A stretch of DNA of 38,940 bases from Candidatus Gastranaerophilales bacterium (GCA_947624975.1 CANQMP010000017.1:1-38940), one strand, 5' to 3'. Counted from the first letter of the stretch, positions 24,515-33,150 are shown. Translations and numbers: made by a program. The notes: generated from the letters alone by a model not told the origin.

Positions 24515-24547
24515 AAATGTGGGTTAAAAATTTTTTAACCCACATTT
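24515..24547 (-). terminator. Perfect 16-bp inverted repeat, terminator-like
   Basis: AAATGTGGGTTAAAAA (24515-24530) is complementary to 24532-24547. It lies 12 nt after the stop of the minus-strand gene at 24559 and could also end transcription from the ADP-ribosyltransferase-like gene. Confidence 0.7.
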
Positions 24548-24558
24548 ATATCATTTTC

Positions 24559-25068
24559 TTAACCTAAAAGATTCCATATCATCTTATCAAATTCTTCTAA
24601 TCTCATACTATGATAACGACCTTTTTCAATTTTTGTTATTAAGTGACCGTTTATAGGTTCAGCGGATCTAAAATAACGTACTTCCTCCCCTAGAGTTTTA
24701 GTTGTAAGTTCCTTCCCTATATTAGGGTCTGCTTTTATTACAGGATTCCAGTTCTCAGGATTACGCCTTAAATTTGTAAGTAATCTATCGAACATTGATG
24801 TTGACGACGTTCCTGAATATGTGCCATCTGCGCGAAGTATAGTTACTTTGGGTTTAACTTCAACATTTCTTCCGGCTAAACCAGACTGACGAAAATATCT
24901 TGTTCCTGTAATATTATTTCTAATCTCTGTACCTATTACAGGATTTTCGCTTATTGAAAATAGCCTTGGTGCCATTTGATATTTACCTGCAGTCTTACCT
25001 ACAGGACTTTTGAACAGAGTTTTACAAGTAGATTTTGCAACATTAATCATATTAATCATATTAACCAT
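24559..25068 (-). CDS. Unknown protein
   Basis: 169 aa, not recognised. The first codons repeat a 9-nt unit (VNMINMIN), giving three possible in-frame ATGs at 25068, 25059 and 25050; AAAGGA seven bases before the first favours 25068. The remainder is a mixed alpha/beta soluble protein rich in Arg, Asn and Thr with one Cys and no signal or membrane segment. It lies between the two copies of the tRNA-Val 3' end, converges with the ADP-ribosyltransferase-like gene and is followed by a strong hairpin. Its place suggests cargo of a small mobile element. Confidence 0.65.
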   Translation of the reverse strand: MVNMINMINVAKSTCKTLFKSPVGKTAGKYQMAPRLFSISENPVIGTEIRNNITGTRYFRQSGLAGRNVEVKPKVTILRADGTYSGTSSTSMFDRLLTNLRRNPENWNPVIKADPNIGKELTTKTLGEEVRYFRSAEPINGHLITKIEKGRYHSMRLEEFDKMIWNLLG

Positions 25069-25236
25069 ATTAACATCCTTTCATTAACTTAAATTTCCCC
25101 TTTGAAAATCGACTTTCTTTATGTTTATATAAAAACATTTTGCATAAGAAAATTGCTCAATCTTATGCACATATATTGCATAATTAGCTAAAACTATGTA
25201 ATAATTATACATTTGGAAGTTTACAAATTTTAATAT

Positions 25237-25563
25237 TTATTCATTTGATAATGCTTGGATTACTTTATATATATTCTCAACTTTTTCTCTATCATCTTTA
25301 ATTTTATCAAGATATTTGTATATATCCTGCATTAATTCATCAATAGGTCTTAAATGACTTGAAATGATAAAATCTTCAAATGAAATATTGGTATAATTTA
25401 AAATATTATCAATAGTATTTGCAGAAACAAAACTTTCGCCTATTTCAATACCTGCAAGTGTTCTTGTAGCCAAACCTATTTTTTCTGCAAATTGTTCTTG
25501 AGTAAGTCCAATTTTTTGTCTTAATCTTTTAATTTTTAAACCTAATATTTTCTTTATTTCCAT
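25237..25563 (-). CDS. XRE-family regulator with C-terminal helical tail
   Basis: 108 aa. Residues 8-65 are an XRE HTH (KIKRLRQKIGLTQEQFAEK, recognition helix about 30-42); the last 40 residues form a charged helix (DELMQDIYKYLDKIKDDREK) suitable for dimerisation. It is the only regulator inside the tRNA-flanked segment. A perfect 11-bp inverted repeat lies about 90 bp upstream of the start (25653-25683) and may be its operator. Confidence 0.85.
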   Translation of the reverse strand: MEIKKILGLKIKRLRQKIGLTQEQFAEKIGLATRTLAGIEIGESFVSANTIDNILNYTNISFEDFIISSHLRPIDELMQDIYKYLDKIKDDREKVENIYKVIQALSNE

Positions 25564-25652
25564 ATAAATATTTTATGGTTTAAATATATAAATATTAATG
25601 TGCTATTCCCGCATAAAAAACAATTTAGATGTTATTATCATACATATAAAAT

Positions 25653-25683
25653 TATATAAATGAGATAAAATTTCATTTATATA
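25653..25683. promoter_or_regulatory. Inverted repeat upstream of the XRE gene
   Basis: TATATAAATGA (25653-25663) and its complement TCATTTATATA (25673-25683), nine bases apart. Nothing else was found in the AT-rich gene-free stretch 25564-25880 apart from the diverged GTTGGG-type repeat at about 25689-25734. Confidence 0.45.
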
Positions 25684-25880
25684 AATTGTCGTTTGGGCAT
25701 ACTTGCCATACAAGTTTAAACCCCAACTTACATTTTAAATATATATGAAAAAAAATAATAACGATATGATAATACATGCTCGTTATTGAATAAACAATAT
25801 TTTTTCTGAAAAATGTGAGAATTTTGTGAGAATAAAAGAAAAAATACCAAATAAAAAAATTATCCGCTTGCCGAAAAGGC

Positions 25881-26034
25881 TTACGGATACTGATTTTTAA
25901 ATGGTGGGCGTAGAGAGGCACGCTTGCATCGTAGGCGAGCAACACGAGCCGTACGAGGCAGGATACCCGCAGGGCAGAACTCCGTAATTTTTGTTCAAAA
26001 AACAAAAATTATTGAGTGAGAGCTTCCAACGCCC
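25881..26034. repeat. Direct repeat B and GC-rich structured block
   Basis: 25881-25925 is the second copy of the 45-nt direct repeat. It continues into a block much richer in GC than its surroundings with nested complementarities: TTACGGA (25881-25887) with TCCGTAA (25981-25987), CGTAGGC with GCCGTACG (about 25930-25954, one bulge), AATTTTTGTT with AACAAAAATT (25986-26010, loop of five) and GGGCG (25906-25910) with CGCCC (26030-26034). No protein frame is credible. It may be a folded RNA, an attachment-site remnant or a palindromic mobile repeat. Confidence 0.5.
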
Positions 26035-26047
26035 GATAAAATTAAAA

Positions 26048-26071
26048 AAAAAGAACAACTTTCGTTGTTCT
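26048..26071 (-). terminator. Terminator of tRNA-Val
   Basis: AGAACAAC (26052-26059), loop TTTC, GTTGTTCT (26064-26071); on the minus strand it is followed by a run of nine T. It starts seven bases after the tRNA 3' end. Confidence 0.9.
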
Positions 26072-26077
26072 CTTATC

Positions 26078-26150
26078 TGGGCGTTGAGAGGCTCGAACTC
26101 CCGACATCCTCCTTGTAAGGGAGGCGCTCTACCAACTGAGCTAAACGCCC
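26078..26150 (-). tRNA. tRNA-Val (anticodon TAC)
   Basis: The minus strand folds as a full cloverleaf of 73 nt: acceptor GGGCGTT/AACGCCC, D arm GCTC/GAGC, anticodon arm CCTCC-CTTACAA-GGAGG with anticodon TAC (reads GUA and, by wobble, other valine codons), variable loop of five, T arm GGGAG-TTCGAGC-CTCTC, discriminator A. CCA is not encoded. A promoter with TTGACA lies upstream and a terminator downstream. Its 3' 18 nt are duplicated at 24442-24459. Confidence 0.97.
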
Positions 26151-26167
26151 TTATTTCGGCAACATTA

Positions 26168-26196
26168 ATATTATATTAAACATTCTTCATTGTCAA
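26168..26196 (-). promoter_or_regulatory. tRNA-Val promoter
   Basis: -35 TTGACA (26196-26191), 17-nt spacer, -10 TAATAT (26173-26168); an overlapping TATAAT with a 15-nt spacer is also present. This is the only consensus -35 hexamer noticed in the window. Confidence 0.75.
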
Positions 26197-26256
26197 CCGT
26201 TTTTTTGAACTTTTTTTTATTATTTTCGTTATAATTTATGTATAAGGAGAAATTTT

Positions 26257-26901
26257 ATGAAAAAAATCGGTTTGCTTTTGTTGTTAGTTTTAGTTTCAAG
26301 TCCTGCGTTTTGTTTTGAGAGAACGCCGTTTGTAAAAAATAATATTATGATTTTGCCGCAAAACACTGCCGCTAATGCGTTTTTTGCAGGTGCATCAATG
26401 GCAAGCGGACGGCTCAATTTGAACTCCACTCCGACTTTAAGAGTGCTTAACCTGTCGCTTTCTTATCTTGACCCTTATGTAATTTCAGCGGGCGGAAAAA
26501 ATTATATCCTTATAACAGACCGTAAAGATGACAACTGGAGCGTCGAAAACATTTTGGGTTACGATGATAACAGGGACGATTTGTTCGGAGCTTTGAAAAA
26601 ACTCGAAAGTGACGGCGATAACGATAAAATAACCAAAGATGAGCTTAAAAAAGCGGGAATAAGGTTTGCCCTGCTAAACAGTGACGGTTCGGTTGCACTT
26701 GATGACAGGGAACTTGACTATGATTTGGAAAAAGTTCTTTATATAGACATGAAAAATTTAAGAACCGCACTGGGTAACAAAAATCAGGACGGCACTTTCG
26801 GTTATTTTTACGTAATCGTAAAAGACGGCGGCAAAAAGCGTGCTTTGAACGGTCGTGTAACTTTTGAGGAAAAGAAAGAACTGCAAAGGTATATTAATTA
26901 G
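26257..26901 (+). CDS. Exported protein with an EF-hand-like loop
   Basis: 214 aa. Signal peptide MKKIGLLLLLVLVSSPAFCF, probably cleaved after residue 18-20. Around residues 112-130, ESDGDNDKITKDELKKAG has the D-x-D-x-D-x-I-x-x-x-E pattern of a calcium-binding EF-hand loop, and a second weaker acidic stretch (NSDGSVALDDREL) follows. No catalytic motif is recognised. AAGGAGA lies before the ATG, and TATAAT at 26230-26235 gives a promoter. The gene overlaps the 3' end of the convergent exported-protein gene by eight bases. Confidence 0.82.
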   Translation: MKKIGLLLLLVLVSSPAFCFERTPFVKNNIMILPQNTAANAFFAGASMASGRLNLNSTPTLRVLNLSLSYLDPYVISAGGKNYILITDRKDDNWSVENILGYDDNRDDLFGALKKLESDGDNDKITKDELKKAGIRFALLNSDGSVALDDRELDYDLEKVLYIDMKNLRTALGNKNQDGTFGYFYVIVKDGGKKRALNGRVTFEEKKELQRYIN

Positions 26902-27286
26902 TTTCTTCTTTTGGCTGTTCGGTCATTCTTTTTTCATATTCTTCACGGGCTTTCACCTTTATTTCGTGTTTTGTGCCGTGATGTTCTTCTTCACGCTTGT
27001 ATCTTTGATCAACCCACCATTTTGCGGTTTTATAGACAATACCTTTTTCGTATTCTTCTTGTGTTTTCACTCTTTTGGGAGCTTTAGACTGCTTTTTATG
27101 CCCGATTTTTTTGGAATTTTCGGGCAAAATATCCGCAGAAGGTTCCATGTAACTGTAAACTCTCATATCCGCTTCATTAACCGCATAAGTTTCCGGACTG
27201 ACGTAACCGCCGTTTCCGTAAAGCTGTTCGGCATTTGCACATAACGGAACAGATATTATCAAAACTAATAAAATCTTTTTCAACAT
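26894..27286 (-). CDS. Small exported basic protein
   Basis: 130 aa from the ATG at 27286. MLKKILLVLIISVPLCANA is a clear signal peptide. The mature part is hydrophilic, rich in Lys, Glu and Tyr, with a coiled-coil-like C-terminus (REEEHHGTKHEIKVKAREEY). Family not recognised. An ATG two codons upstream (27292) exists, but the extended -10 at 27301-27293 predicts transcription from about 27286, favouring the inner ATG and a leaderless message. Confidence 0.75.
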   Translation of the reverse strand: MLKKILLVLIISVPLCANAEQLYGNGGYVSPETYAVNEADMRVYSYMEPSADILPENSKKIGHKKQSKAPKRVKTQEEYEKGIVYKTAKWWVDQRYKREEEHHGTKHEIKVKAREEYEKRMTEQPKEETN

Positions 27287-27292
27287 AATCAT

Positions 27293-27301
27293 ATTATACC
27301 A
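27293..27301 (-). promoter_or_regulatory. Extended -10 promoter, probably leaderless start
   Basis: Minus strand TGGTATAAT (27301-27293) is followed by six bases and the ATG at 27286. No Shine-Dalgarno is present. Confidence 0.55.
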
Positions 27302-27352
27302 TGAAACAAAATTTCGATAATTACGTCAAAAATTTTAAGAGAGGAGAGGATA

Positions 27353-28303
27353 ATGACAATAGTACAAGAAGAAGATTTATACAAGGATTTACAGCCGGAA
27401 TACGTCGAAACCGCAGAATATATCGACAACGAAGATGAACCCAGAACTTTTAATTCTATTTCACATGACGATGATATTTTACAGATGTATCTGAAAGATA
27501 TCGGTAAAGTAAAGCTTTTAAGCCATGATGAAGAACGAAAACTCGGGCAGATAATAAAAGAAGGCACTCGTTCAGACTCACTTATTGCAAAGCGAAAACT
27601 TGTTCAGGCAAATTTACGGCTTGTTGTAAGTATTGCCAAAAAGTATATAGGACAAGGAGTTTTGTTTATGGATTTAGTTCAGGAAGGTTCACTGGGACTT
27701 ATAAAAGCGGCAGAAAAATTTGACTATTCTAAGAACTTTAAATTCTCGACTTATGCAACATGGTGGATAAAGCAAACGATTATTCGTGCGATATCAAACA
27801 GTTCAAGGACGATAAGAATTCCCGTTCATATGACCGACAAAATCCGCAAATACAAAAGAATGTACACAACTCTGTCGTTTGAATTTGGCAGAGAACCCAC
27901 GGATAAGGAGATTTCAGAAAGACTCGGGTTTACGCAAAAACAGATTACGTCAATAAAAAAAGCCGTTATAAAAGAGCCGATAAGCCTTGAAACTCCCGTG
28001 ACAGACGATTTAAACATCGGTGATTACATCGAGGATAAGTCTTACCGCTCGCCCGAAACACATACGAAAAACAAAGCTTTGAAAGGCAGCATTGAAAAGC
28101 TCCTTGCAACGCTTTCCGAGCGGGAAAAGACGATTATCAATTATCGTTTCGGGATTAACGGTGAGCAGCCGAAAACTCTCGAACAACTCGGAGAAATTAT
28201 GGGTTACTCAAAAGAGCGAATACGGCAACTCGAGGATTTTGCACTTTCCAAAATCCGTGAGAGGAAAGAATTACAGCACTTCAGAGATTTTATTGAGGAT
28301 TAA
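27353..28303 (+). CDS. RpoD-family sigma-70 factor
   Basis: 316 aa. Region 1.2 (DDDILQMYLKDIGKVKLLSH, about 39-58), region 2 with the core-binding and -10-recognition segment (GSLGLIKAAEKFDY; STYATWWIKQTIIRAIS, then RTIRIPVH), region 3 (LSFEFGREPTDKEISERLG), and region 4.2 (TLEQLGEIMGYSKERIRQLE) are all present. Region 1.1 is absent; a short acidic N-terminus replaces it. It is either the primary sigma of a reduced type or a group 2 factor; the window cannot tell. AGAGGAGAGG precedes the ATG. Its last 14 bases overlap the 3' end of the convergent purA gene. Confidence 0.95.
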   Translation: MTIVQEEDLYKDLQPEYVETAEYIDNEDEPRTFNSISHDDDILQMYLKDIGKVKLLSHDEERKLGQIIKEGTRSDSLIAKRKLVQANLRLVVSIAKKYIGQGVLFMDLVQEGSLGLIKAAEKFDYSKNFKFSTYATWWIKQTIIRAISNSSRTIRIPVHMTDKIRKYKRMYTTLSFEFGREPTDKEISERLGFTQKQITSIKKAVIKEPISLETPVTDDLNIGDYIEDKSYRSPETHTKNKALKGSIEKLLATLSEREKTIINYRFGINGEQPKTLEQLGEIMGYSKERIRQLEDFALSKIRERKELQHFRDFIED

Positions 28304-29576
28304 CAAATATTGTCTGCTCTCTGTCAGGACCGACACTTACGATAGAAATCGGAACTTCCAGCAATTTTTCAAGGCGTTTTATATAATTCCTTGCATTTTG
28401 CGGAAGTTTTTCATATTCTTTTATTCCCGAAATATCTTGCATCCAGCCTTTGTGGGTTTCGTAAATCGGTTCAAGATACTTGTGCATAAAAACGTTTGTC
28501 GGATAATTTTTGTAAATTTTTCCGTCACGTTTGTCTTTGTAAGCGGTACAAACTTTTATTTCTTCAAAGTTATCAAACACATCAATTTTAGTGAGAGCAA
28601 CGGATGTTAAACCGCCCGTAAGTACGGCATAACGCATAGTTACGGCATCGAACCAACCGCATCTTCTCGGACGTCCTGTTGTAACACCGAATTCATGTCC
28701 GATTTCACGAATTTTTTCACCTGTTTTGTCTGTTAATTCGGTTACGAAAGGCCCTTCGCCAACCCTTGTCACATAAGCTTTTGCAACCCCTATGACTTCA
28801 TCTATCATTTTAGGGCCGTAACCAGAACCTGTAGCGGCACCGCCGCCAATAGGATTTGAGGAGGTTACGAAAGGATAAGTTCCGTAATCTATATCAAGCA
28901 TTACGCCCTGTGCCCCCTCGAAAAGAACCGCCTTGTTTGCACGTTTGGCATCTTCCAAAATCGTTTGCCAATCAAAACAAACATAAGGACGGAAAATTTC
29001 GGCATACTTCTTGCACAGAGCCGTAATTTCTTCTTTTGTGTAAGTTTTAAGCCCGTAAACTTCCTTTAAAGTCTTGTTTTTAAGCGGTAAAATTATGTCA
29101 AGTTTTTCTGATAGTGCCTCATCGTCGAACAAATCCTCGATTTTAAGTCCTATTCTTGCCATTTTGTCGGTATATGTAGGTCCGATACCTTTTTTAGTCG
29201 TACCTATTTTACCTTTTGTTGCGGTACTTTCACTGTAACCGTCGACTTCTGTATGGTAAGGCATTGTAATTGATGCCAGAGGGCTGACTTTCAACCCCGA
29301 AACATCAATACCTTCTTTTATTAATCCTTGAACTTCTTCATCAAAATATTCGGGCAAAATAACCGTTCCCGCACCGATAAAGCAGGTTTTTCCGCCGTAG
29401 AGAATTCCTGACGGGATAAGATGAAATTTAAAAGTTTTGTTATGAGCAACAACGGTGTGTCCTGCGTTGCATCCGCCCTGATATCTTATTATTAAATCGG
29501 CATTTTGAGCCAGCAAATCCGTAATTTTTGCTTTTCCTTCATCGCCCCACTGAGCTCCGACAACAACTTTGTTCAT
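28290..29576 (-). CDS. purA: Adenylosuccinate synthetase
   Basis: 428 aa, the normal length. N-terminal VVGAQWGDEGKAKITDLLA is the GTP-binding/IMP site (the usual GDEGKGK reads GDEGKAK), followed by GCNAGHTV, PSGIL, the TTKKGIGPTY loop, TGRPRRCGWFD and the C-terminal TRxxx-type SVGPDREQTI. It makes adenylosuccinate from IMP, Asp and GTP in purine synthesis. AAAGGA lies before the ATG. The PfkB kinase gene ends two bases upstream, forming an operon; a link to purine salvage through adenosine kinase is plausible. Confidence 0.98.
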   Translation of the reverse strand: MNKVVVGAQWGDEGKAKITDLLAQNADLIIRYQGGCNAGHTVVAHNKTFKFHLIPSGILYGGKTCFIGAGTVILPEYFDEEVQGLIKEGIDVSGLKVSPLASITMPYHTEVDGYSESTATKGKIGTTKKGIGPTYTDKMARIGLKIEDLFDDEALSEKLDIILPLKNKTLKEVYGLKTYTKEEITALCKKYAEIFRPYVCFDWQTILEDAKRANKAVLFEGAQGVMLDIDYGTYPFVTSSNPIGGGAATGSGYGPKMIDEVIGVAKAYVTRVGEGPFVTELTDKTGEKIREIGHEFGVTTGRPRRCGWFDAVTMRYAVLTGGLTSVALTKIDVFDNFEEIKVCTAYKDKRDGKIYKNYPTNVFMHKYLEPIYETHKGWMQDISGIKEYEKLPQNARNYIKRLEKLLEVPISIVSVGPDREQTIFVNPQ

Positions 29577-29578
29577 TT

Positions 29579-30631
29579 TTATCCTTTCTCAATTTCACAA
29601 TAACCGTACTGCGGATTTTGTGCAAGTTTAGCTTCTATCTCATCAAACGTCATTAAACCTTGTGTAGCCCCGAATTGTGAAACAACGCCCGCAGAATTAA
29701 CCGATGCGTACATAAGGGCTTTTCCGATATTAAGTTTGGTAATTCCCAACGCACCGCAAAAAGTCGACGCAAAAGCATCGCCCGCACCGAGCGTTGAAAC
29801 AACAGGGCCGTCAAAAACGGGACAGAAATAGTATTTTTTGCCGTCATACGCCCAAGCACCGTTTCCGCCGTCCGTTATAACTATAATCTGGTAATCACGA
29901 ACTTTAAGCTTTTCAAACATCGCTTTCAAATCAGGATGAATAGGCTCTTGAGAAAATTTTTCATCCCTTGTGTCGGGTCGTACCTGAATTTGAGTAGCCA
30001 TTGAAGCTTCATCCTTATTCATTACAACGATATTTGCGTTTTCAAGGATTTTTTTCATATATCCGAAACCTTTTTTAATGCTTGATGTTCCTGCATTAAA
30101 ACAGATTTTTACACCGTTTTCGTTCGCAAAACTTACGATATCATCAAGAACTTTCGTACTTTCACCGTTCAAAGGTGCAATATAAAGGAGTTTTGCCTGT
30201 TTTACCGCCTCAAAATTTATGTCGGACTTTTTAATTTTTCCGTTAGCCCCGCGGTGAGCAAGAACCGTTCTGTCACCCTGAAAACTTACAAGAATTATTG
30301 AAAAGCCCGTGCTTATGCTTTCATCCTGAATAATGTTTGATAAATCCACATTATTACTCTTAAAGAAGTTCAAAATCCCTTTGGAATAGATATCGTTGCC
30401 GATTTTAAATATTGCCGAAGTTTTAAACCCGAGATTTGCAAAGTTACAGGCTGTATTAACACCGCCCCCGCCAACTTGCGAGGTGAAATCCGTGATTTCT
30501 ATTTTAGAACCATACGGATAACTCATAAATTCCGATTTTTTAGAAATCGAATTAACAGAAACAATTTTAGCATCGTCACTTTCGACAAATACATCCATTG
30601 TTGCACTTCCAATTGTAATTACATCAAACAT
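29579..30631 (-). CDS. PfkB-family carbohydrate/nucleoside kinase
   Basis: 350 aa from the ATG at 30631; the frame extension to a TTG at 30646 contains the GGAG Shine-Dalgarno and is rejected. Ribokinase-fold hallmarks: VGGGGVNTACNFANLG (substrate glycines) near residue 54, ITDGGNGAWAYDG and the catalytic/anion-hole signature STLGAGDAFASTFCGAL near residue 285. The substrate may be a sugar, adenosine or another nucleoside. Coupling with purA (two-base gap) favours a nucleoside role, but this is inference. Confidence 0.9.
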   Translation of the reverse strand: MFDVITIGSATMDVFVESDDAKIVSVNSISKKSEFMSYPYGSKIEITDFTSQVGGGGVNTACNFANLGFKTSAIFKIGNDIYSKGILNFFKSNNVDLSNIIQDESISTGFSIILVSFQGDRTVLAHRGANGKIKKSDINFEAVKQAKLLYIAPLNGESTKVLDDIVSFANENGVKICFNAGTSSIKKGFGYMKKILENANIVVMNKDEASMATQIQVRPDTRDEKFSQEPIHPDLKAMFEKLKVRDYQIIVITDGGNGAWAYDGKKYYFCPVFDGPVVSTLGAGDAFASTFCGALGITKLNIGKALMYASVNSAGVVSQFGATQGLMTFDEIEAKLAQNPQYGYCEIEKG

Positions 30632-30742
30632 GTCTTTACTCTCCAATGACAGTTTAACATAAACAAATGTTAAATTATATTAATTTTTTAGCAAAAAATT
30701 TTATTGATAATTTTTTCAAAGTCTAAAAAAGGGAAAATATAC

Positions 30743-33130
30743 ATGAAAATTCAAAATTTATCTTTTCGTGCTTTGCCATTAGCCCAAACAAAGCCTGCCA
30801 ATTCGGCAAATACAGATTACAAAAACAATTACTCGTACAACCCGATAGGTTACAGAGATTTTAATATAAACTTCACCGCAAGACTTTTCAGAACACCTGA
30901 AAACTTCTACGCACAACCGTTTAACAAAAACGGAATGCCTGACACAATGAAAGAGTATTTGAACGCAGATTTTGAGGACAGGCAGAAAATGCCTCCCGCA
31001 CAAATGCTCAGACTTGTGTTTGATGACATAAAAGAAACAAAAAATCTTGAACAGGTCAAACGCATTTTCCCTGATGAACCGTTGTTTAAAAAATTGACCG
31101 ATACCCCTAACAGAAAGGCAAGAACAGGTATTATCGCAGAAATAGATTTAATGCGTGAGGAGGGAAAAACTCTTTTTAAAAACGGTAACGACAACCTCGG
31201 ACATTATATCTTGAAGAAAATTTATACCGAAAGCAAGACATTAAAAGAAATTAACACAGATTTCAAAAAAGATGTATCTGTTCACTATAAGGGTTTAAGC
31301 CCGATAAGTTACGACACACTTCAAGCCTACGGAATAAAATTTCCCGACAACGGTTTCTGGAAATCGCTCACGGCAACCAGAGAAGAATTCCCCTACGAAT
31401 ACAAACCGAGAAAACCCATTGAATCAAGAATCTCAACTTCGCATAATCAACAACCAAAAGTCTATACACCGATACGGAAAAGATTTGAAGATATAAAAGA
31501 CTGGGAAATAGATAAAATTAAAAAAGCTTTGATAGACGGTAACGGAAGCAAAACCGAAACAGGAAAATACCTGAAGAAAACAAATATTCGAGATGAAGCT
31601 TCACTAAACTTCGTTGCAAAATATCTCGGTGAAATAAACTCCGTTGTCCTTGAAAAACTTAATATTTCACCTGAGATGCGTTATTTCTTTGAAAATTATG
31701 AGCAGTTAAACAAATCCCAAACCCAAAAATTCACGGAATATATGCAGAAAAAAGATGTGAACGAACTTCGTTCCATCGTCATGACCGACACGATAAAACT
31801 GTTTTTCGACGCTTACGGCGTTGACGGTCAAAACGAAGAATTTCAGGAATTGCTCGCTTACGCAAGAAGCATAAAACCCGAAAGAGAAAAAGCATTGCGC
31901 GAACACGAACGAATTCAAGCCGAATACGATGAAATGTTTGCAAATATTCCCGAAGAAAACCTCAAACAAGCAGCTCAAATATCTGAAGAAATAAAACCGG
32001 AACAAGTAAAACGCGAAAGTTTTGATGAACAACTTAAAAAAGTAAGCAAAGAAAATAACGCAGATTTGTATACTTTTGAATTAAGCAACGGCTATAAAAT
32101 TTCAGTTTCGATTGATTTGGAAGATGCTATCAACAAAAAAATAGAGAGGGAATTCTTTTTCTACCCCCAAAAATATATTGATGAATTTTCTAAATATCTT
32201 CTGAAAAAAGAAGGTTCAAATATAAAATATCTTCTCTCGCTGACATGTGACCCAAATGAGTTAGGAAATACCACTCTGTCAACTGTAGAATTGGATGAGG
32301 ATAAAAAAAATGCAATCTGTGAACTGTTCAAAAAAGAATGTTTGTTGACTAACGACGAAATTATCGACAAAAGCAGTAATATTCTTAATGAATACATAAA
32401 TAAGCATGAAAAAGACGAAGCGGCAATCCACGAAGCTTTAGCTGCCGAAGTCGGCGGTTTAAAGATTAACCCCAAACATATTGATAAAATAATTAATAAC
32501 GATTTTGCCAAAGAAAAAGCTGCAAACGACAGTATTATAGATGATGATGAGCTGATGAATGATATTCACAGACGTGTCAATGAAATAAACAAAAAAGCTT
32601 CAAACTATACAATTTTGTGGAAACAAGCAAAAACTCTCAATGAATTGCTGAAATTCTACATTCCTGAGGAAGAAAGAGATGAAGTAAAAGCAAGAGTAAT
32701 GCAAAGATTTCAGTTATACAGACAGCCTCTTTCAAAACAGGAAATAAGAGAACTTCCCGCAAAAATTGTTGATGCTTTTCCGTATTACGATATCAATAAA
32801 AGTATTCTCGGTGATGTCCAAAACAAATATATCATTAAGGCAATCTGCGACTCGGCACAACAAGACAAAAATTTCCGAAATATGATAATAAACAAAATAA
32901 AAACTTTGAGTTCGGTCAATTCATCTTTAGCCGGATACAAAATGTTTTTTGATGAAAACAAACCTAAAGACTTGCTTGGAGCAAAAGCCGAGTTTATAAT
33001 AGGAAAATTATTGCAAGCAGGAAATCCTTCATCTATAATAATGAGTTTAACTGATAAATCAGTGGAAGACATTAAGTATAATTCGCCCGAATTGTATCTC
33101 CTTATCAAAAAATTCAAAGATAAAGAATAA
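30743..33130 (+). CDS. Large lineage-specific helical protein with NLSFRA motif
   Basis: 795 aa from the ATG at 30743 (AAAGGG upstream; a start 13 codons earlier lacks a good signal). It begins MKIQNLSFRALPLAQ, with the shared signature at residues 5-10, and has a second similar string (FNINFTARLF) near residue 43. The rest is highly charged, mostly alpha-helical, with long Glu/Lys stretches and no signal peptide, membrane segment or Cys-rich motif. No enzyme motif is recognised. It may be a structural or scaffold protein. It is followed by a large hairpin shared with pnp. Confidence 0.78.
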   Translation: MKIQNLSFRALPLAQTKPANSANTDYKNNYSYNPIGYRDFNINFTARLFRTPENFYAQPFNKNGMPDTMKEYLNADFEDRQKMPPAQMLRLVFDDIKETKNLEQVKRIFPDEPLFKKLTDTPNRKARTGIIAEIDLMREEGKTLFKNGNDNLGHYILKKIYTESKTLKEINTDFKKDVSVHYKGLSPISYDTLQAYGIKFPDNGFWKSLTATREEFPYEYKPRKPIESRISTSHNQQPKVYTPIRKRFEDIKDWEIDKIKKALIDGNGSKTETGKYLKKTNIRDEASLNFVAKYLGEINSVVLEKLNISPEMRYFFENYEQLNKSQTQKFTEYMQKKDVNELRSIVMTDTIKLFFDAYGVDGQNEEFQELLAYARSIKPEREKALREHERIQAEYDEMFANIPEENLKQAAQISEEIKPEQVKRESFDEQLKKVSKENNADLYTFELSNGYKISVSIDLEDAINKKIEREFFFYPQKYIDEFSKYLLKKEGSNIKYLLSLTCDPNELGNTTLSTVELDEDKKNAICELFKKECLLTNDEIIDKSSNILNEYINKHEKDEAAIHEALAAEVGGLKINPKHIDKIINNDFAKEKAANDSIIDDDELMNDIHRRVNEINKKASNYTILWKQAKTLNELLKFYIPEEERDEVKARVMQRFQLYRQPLSKQEIRELPAKIVDAFPYYDINKSILGDVQNKYIIKAICDSAQQDKNFRNMIINKIKTLSSVNSSLAGYKMFFDENKPKDLLGAKAEFIIGKLLQAGNPSSIIMSLTDKSVEDIKYNSPELYLLIKKFKDKE

Positions 33131-33150
33131 TTCGAATACATAAAAAAAAG

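Noticed and set aside
24559-25068. Immunity protein for the ADP-ribosyltransferase-like toxin
   Set aside because: Only proximity supports it; the genes converge instead of lying in tandem, and no sequence feature points to immunity.
25673-26005. Minus-strand open frame over the repeat block
   Set aside because: It covers the direct repeat, the diverged GTTGGG-type repeat and AT-rich spacer, with no start signal or protein-like composition.
25991-26179. Plus-strand open frame reading through the tRNA
   Set aside because: It is the antisense translation of the tRNA-Val gene, a common false protein.
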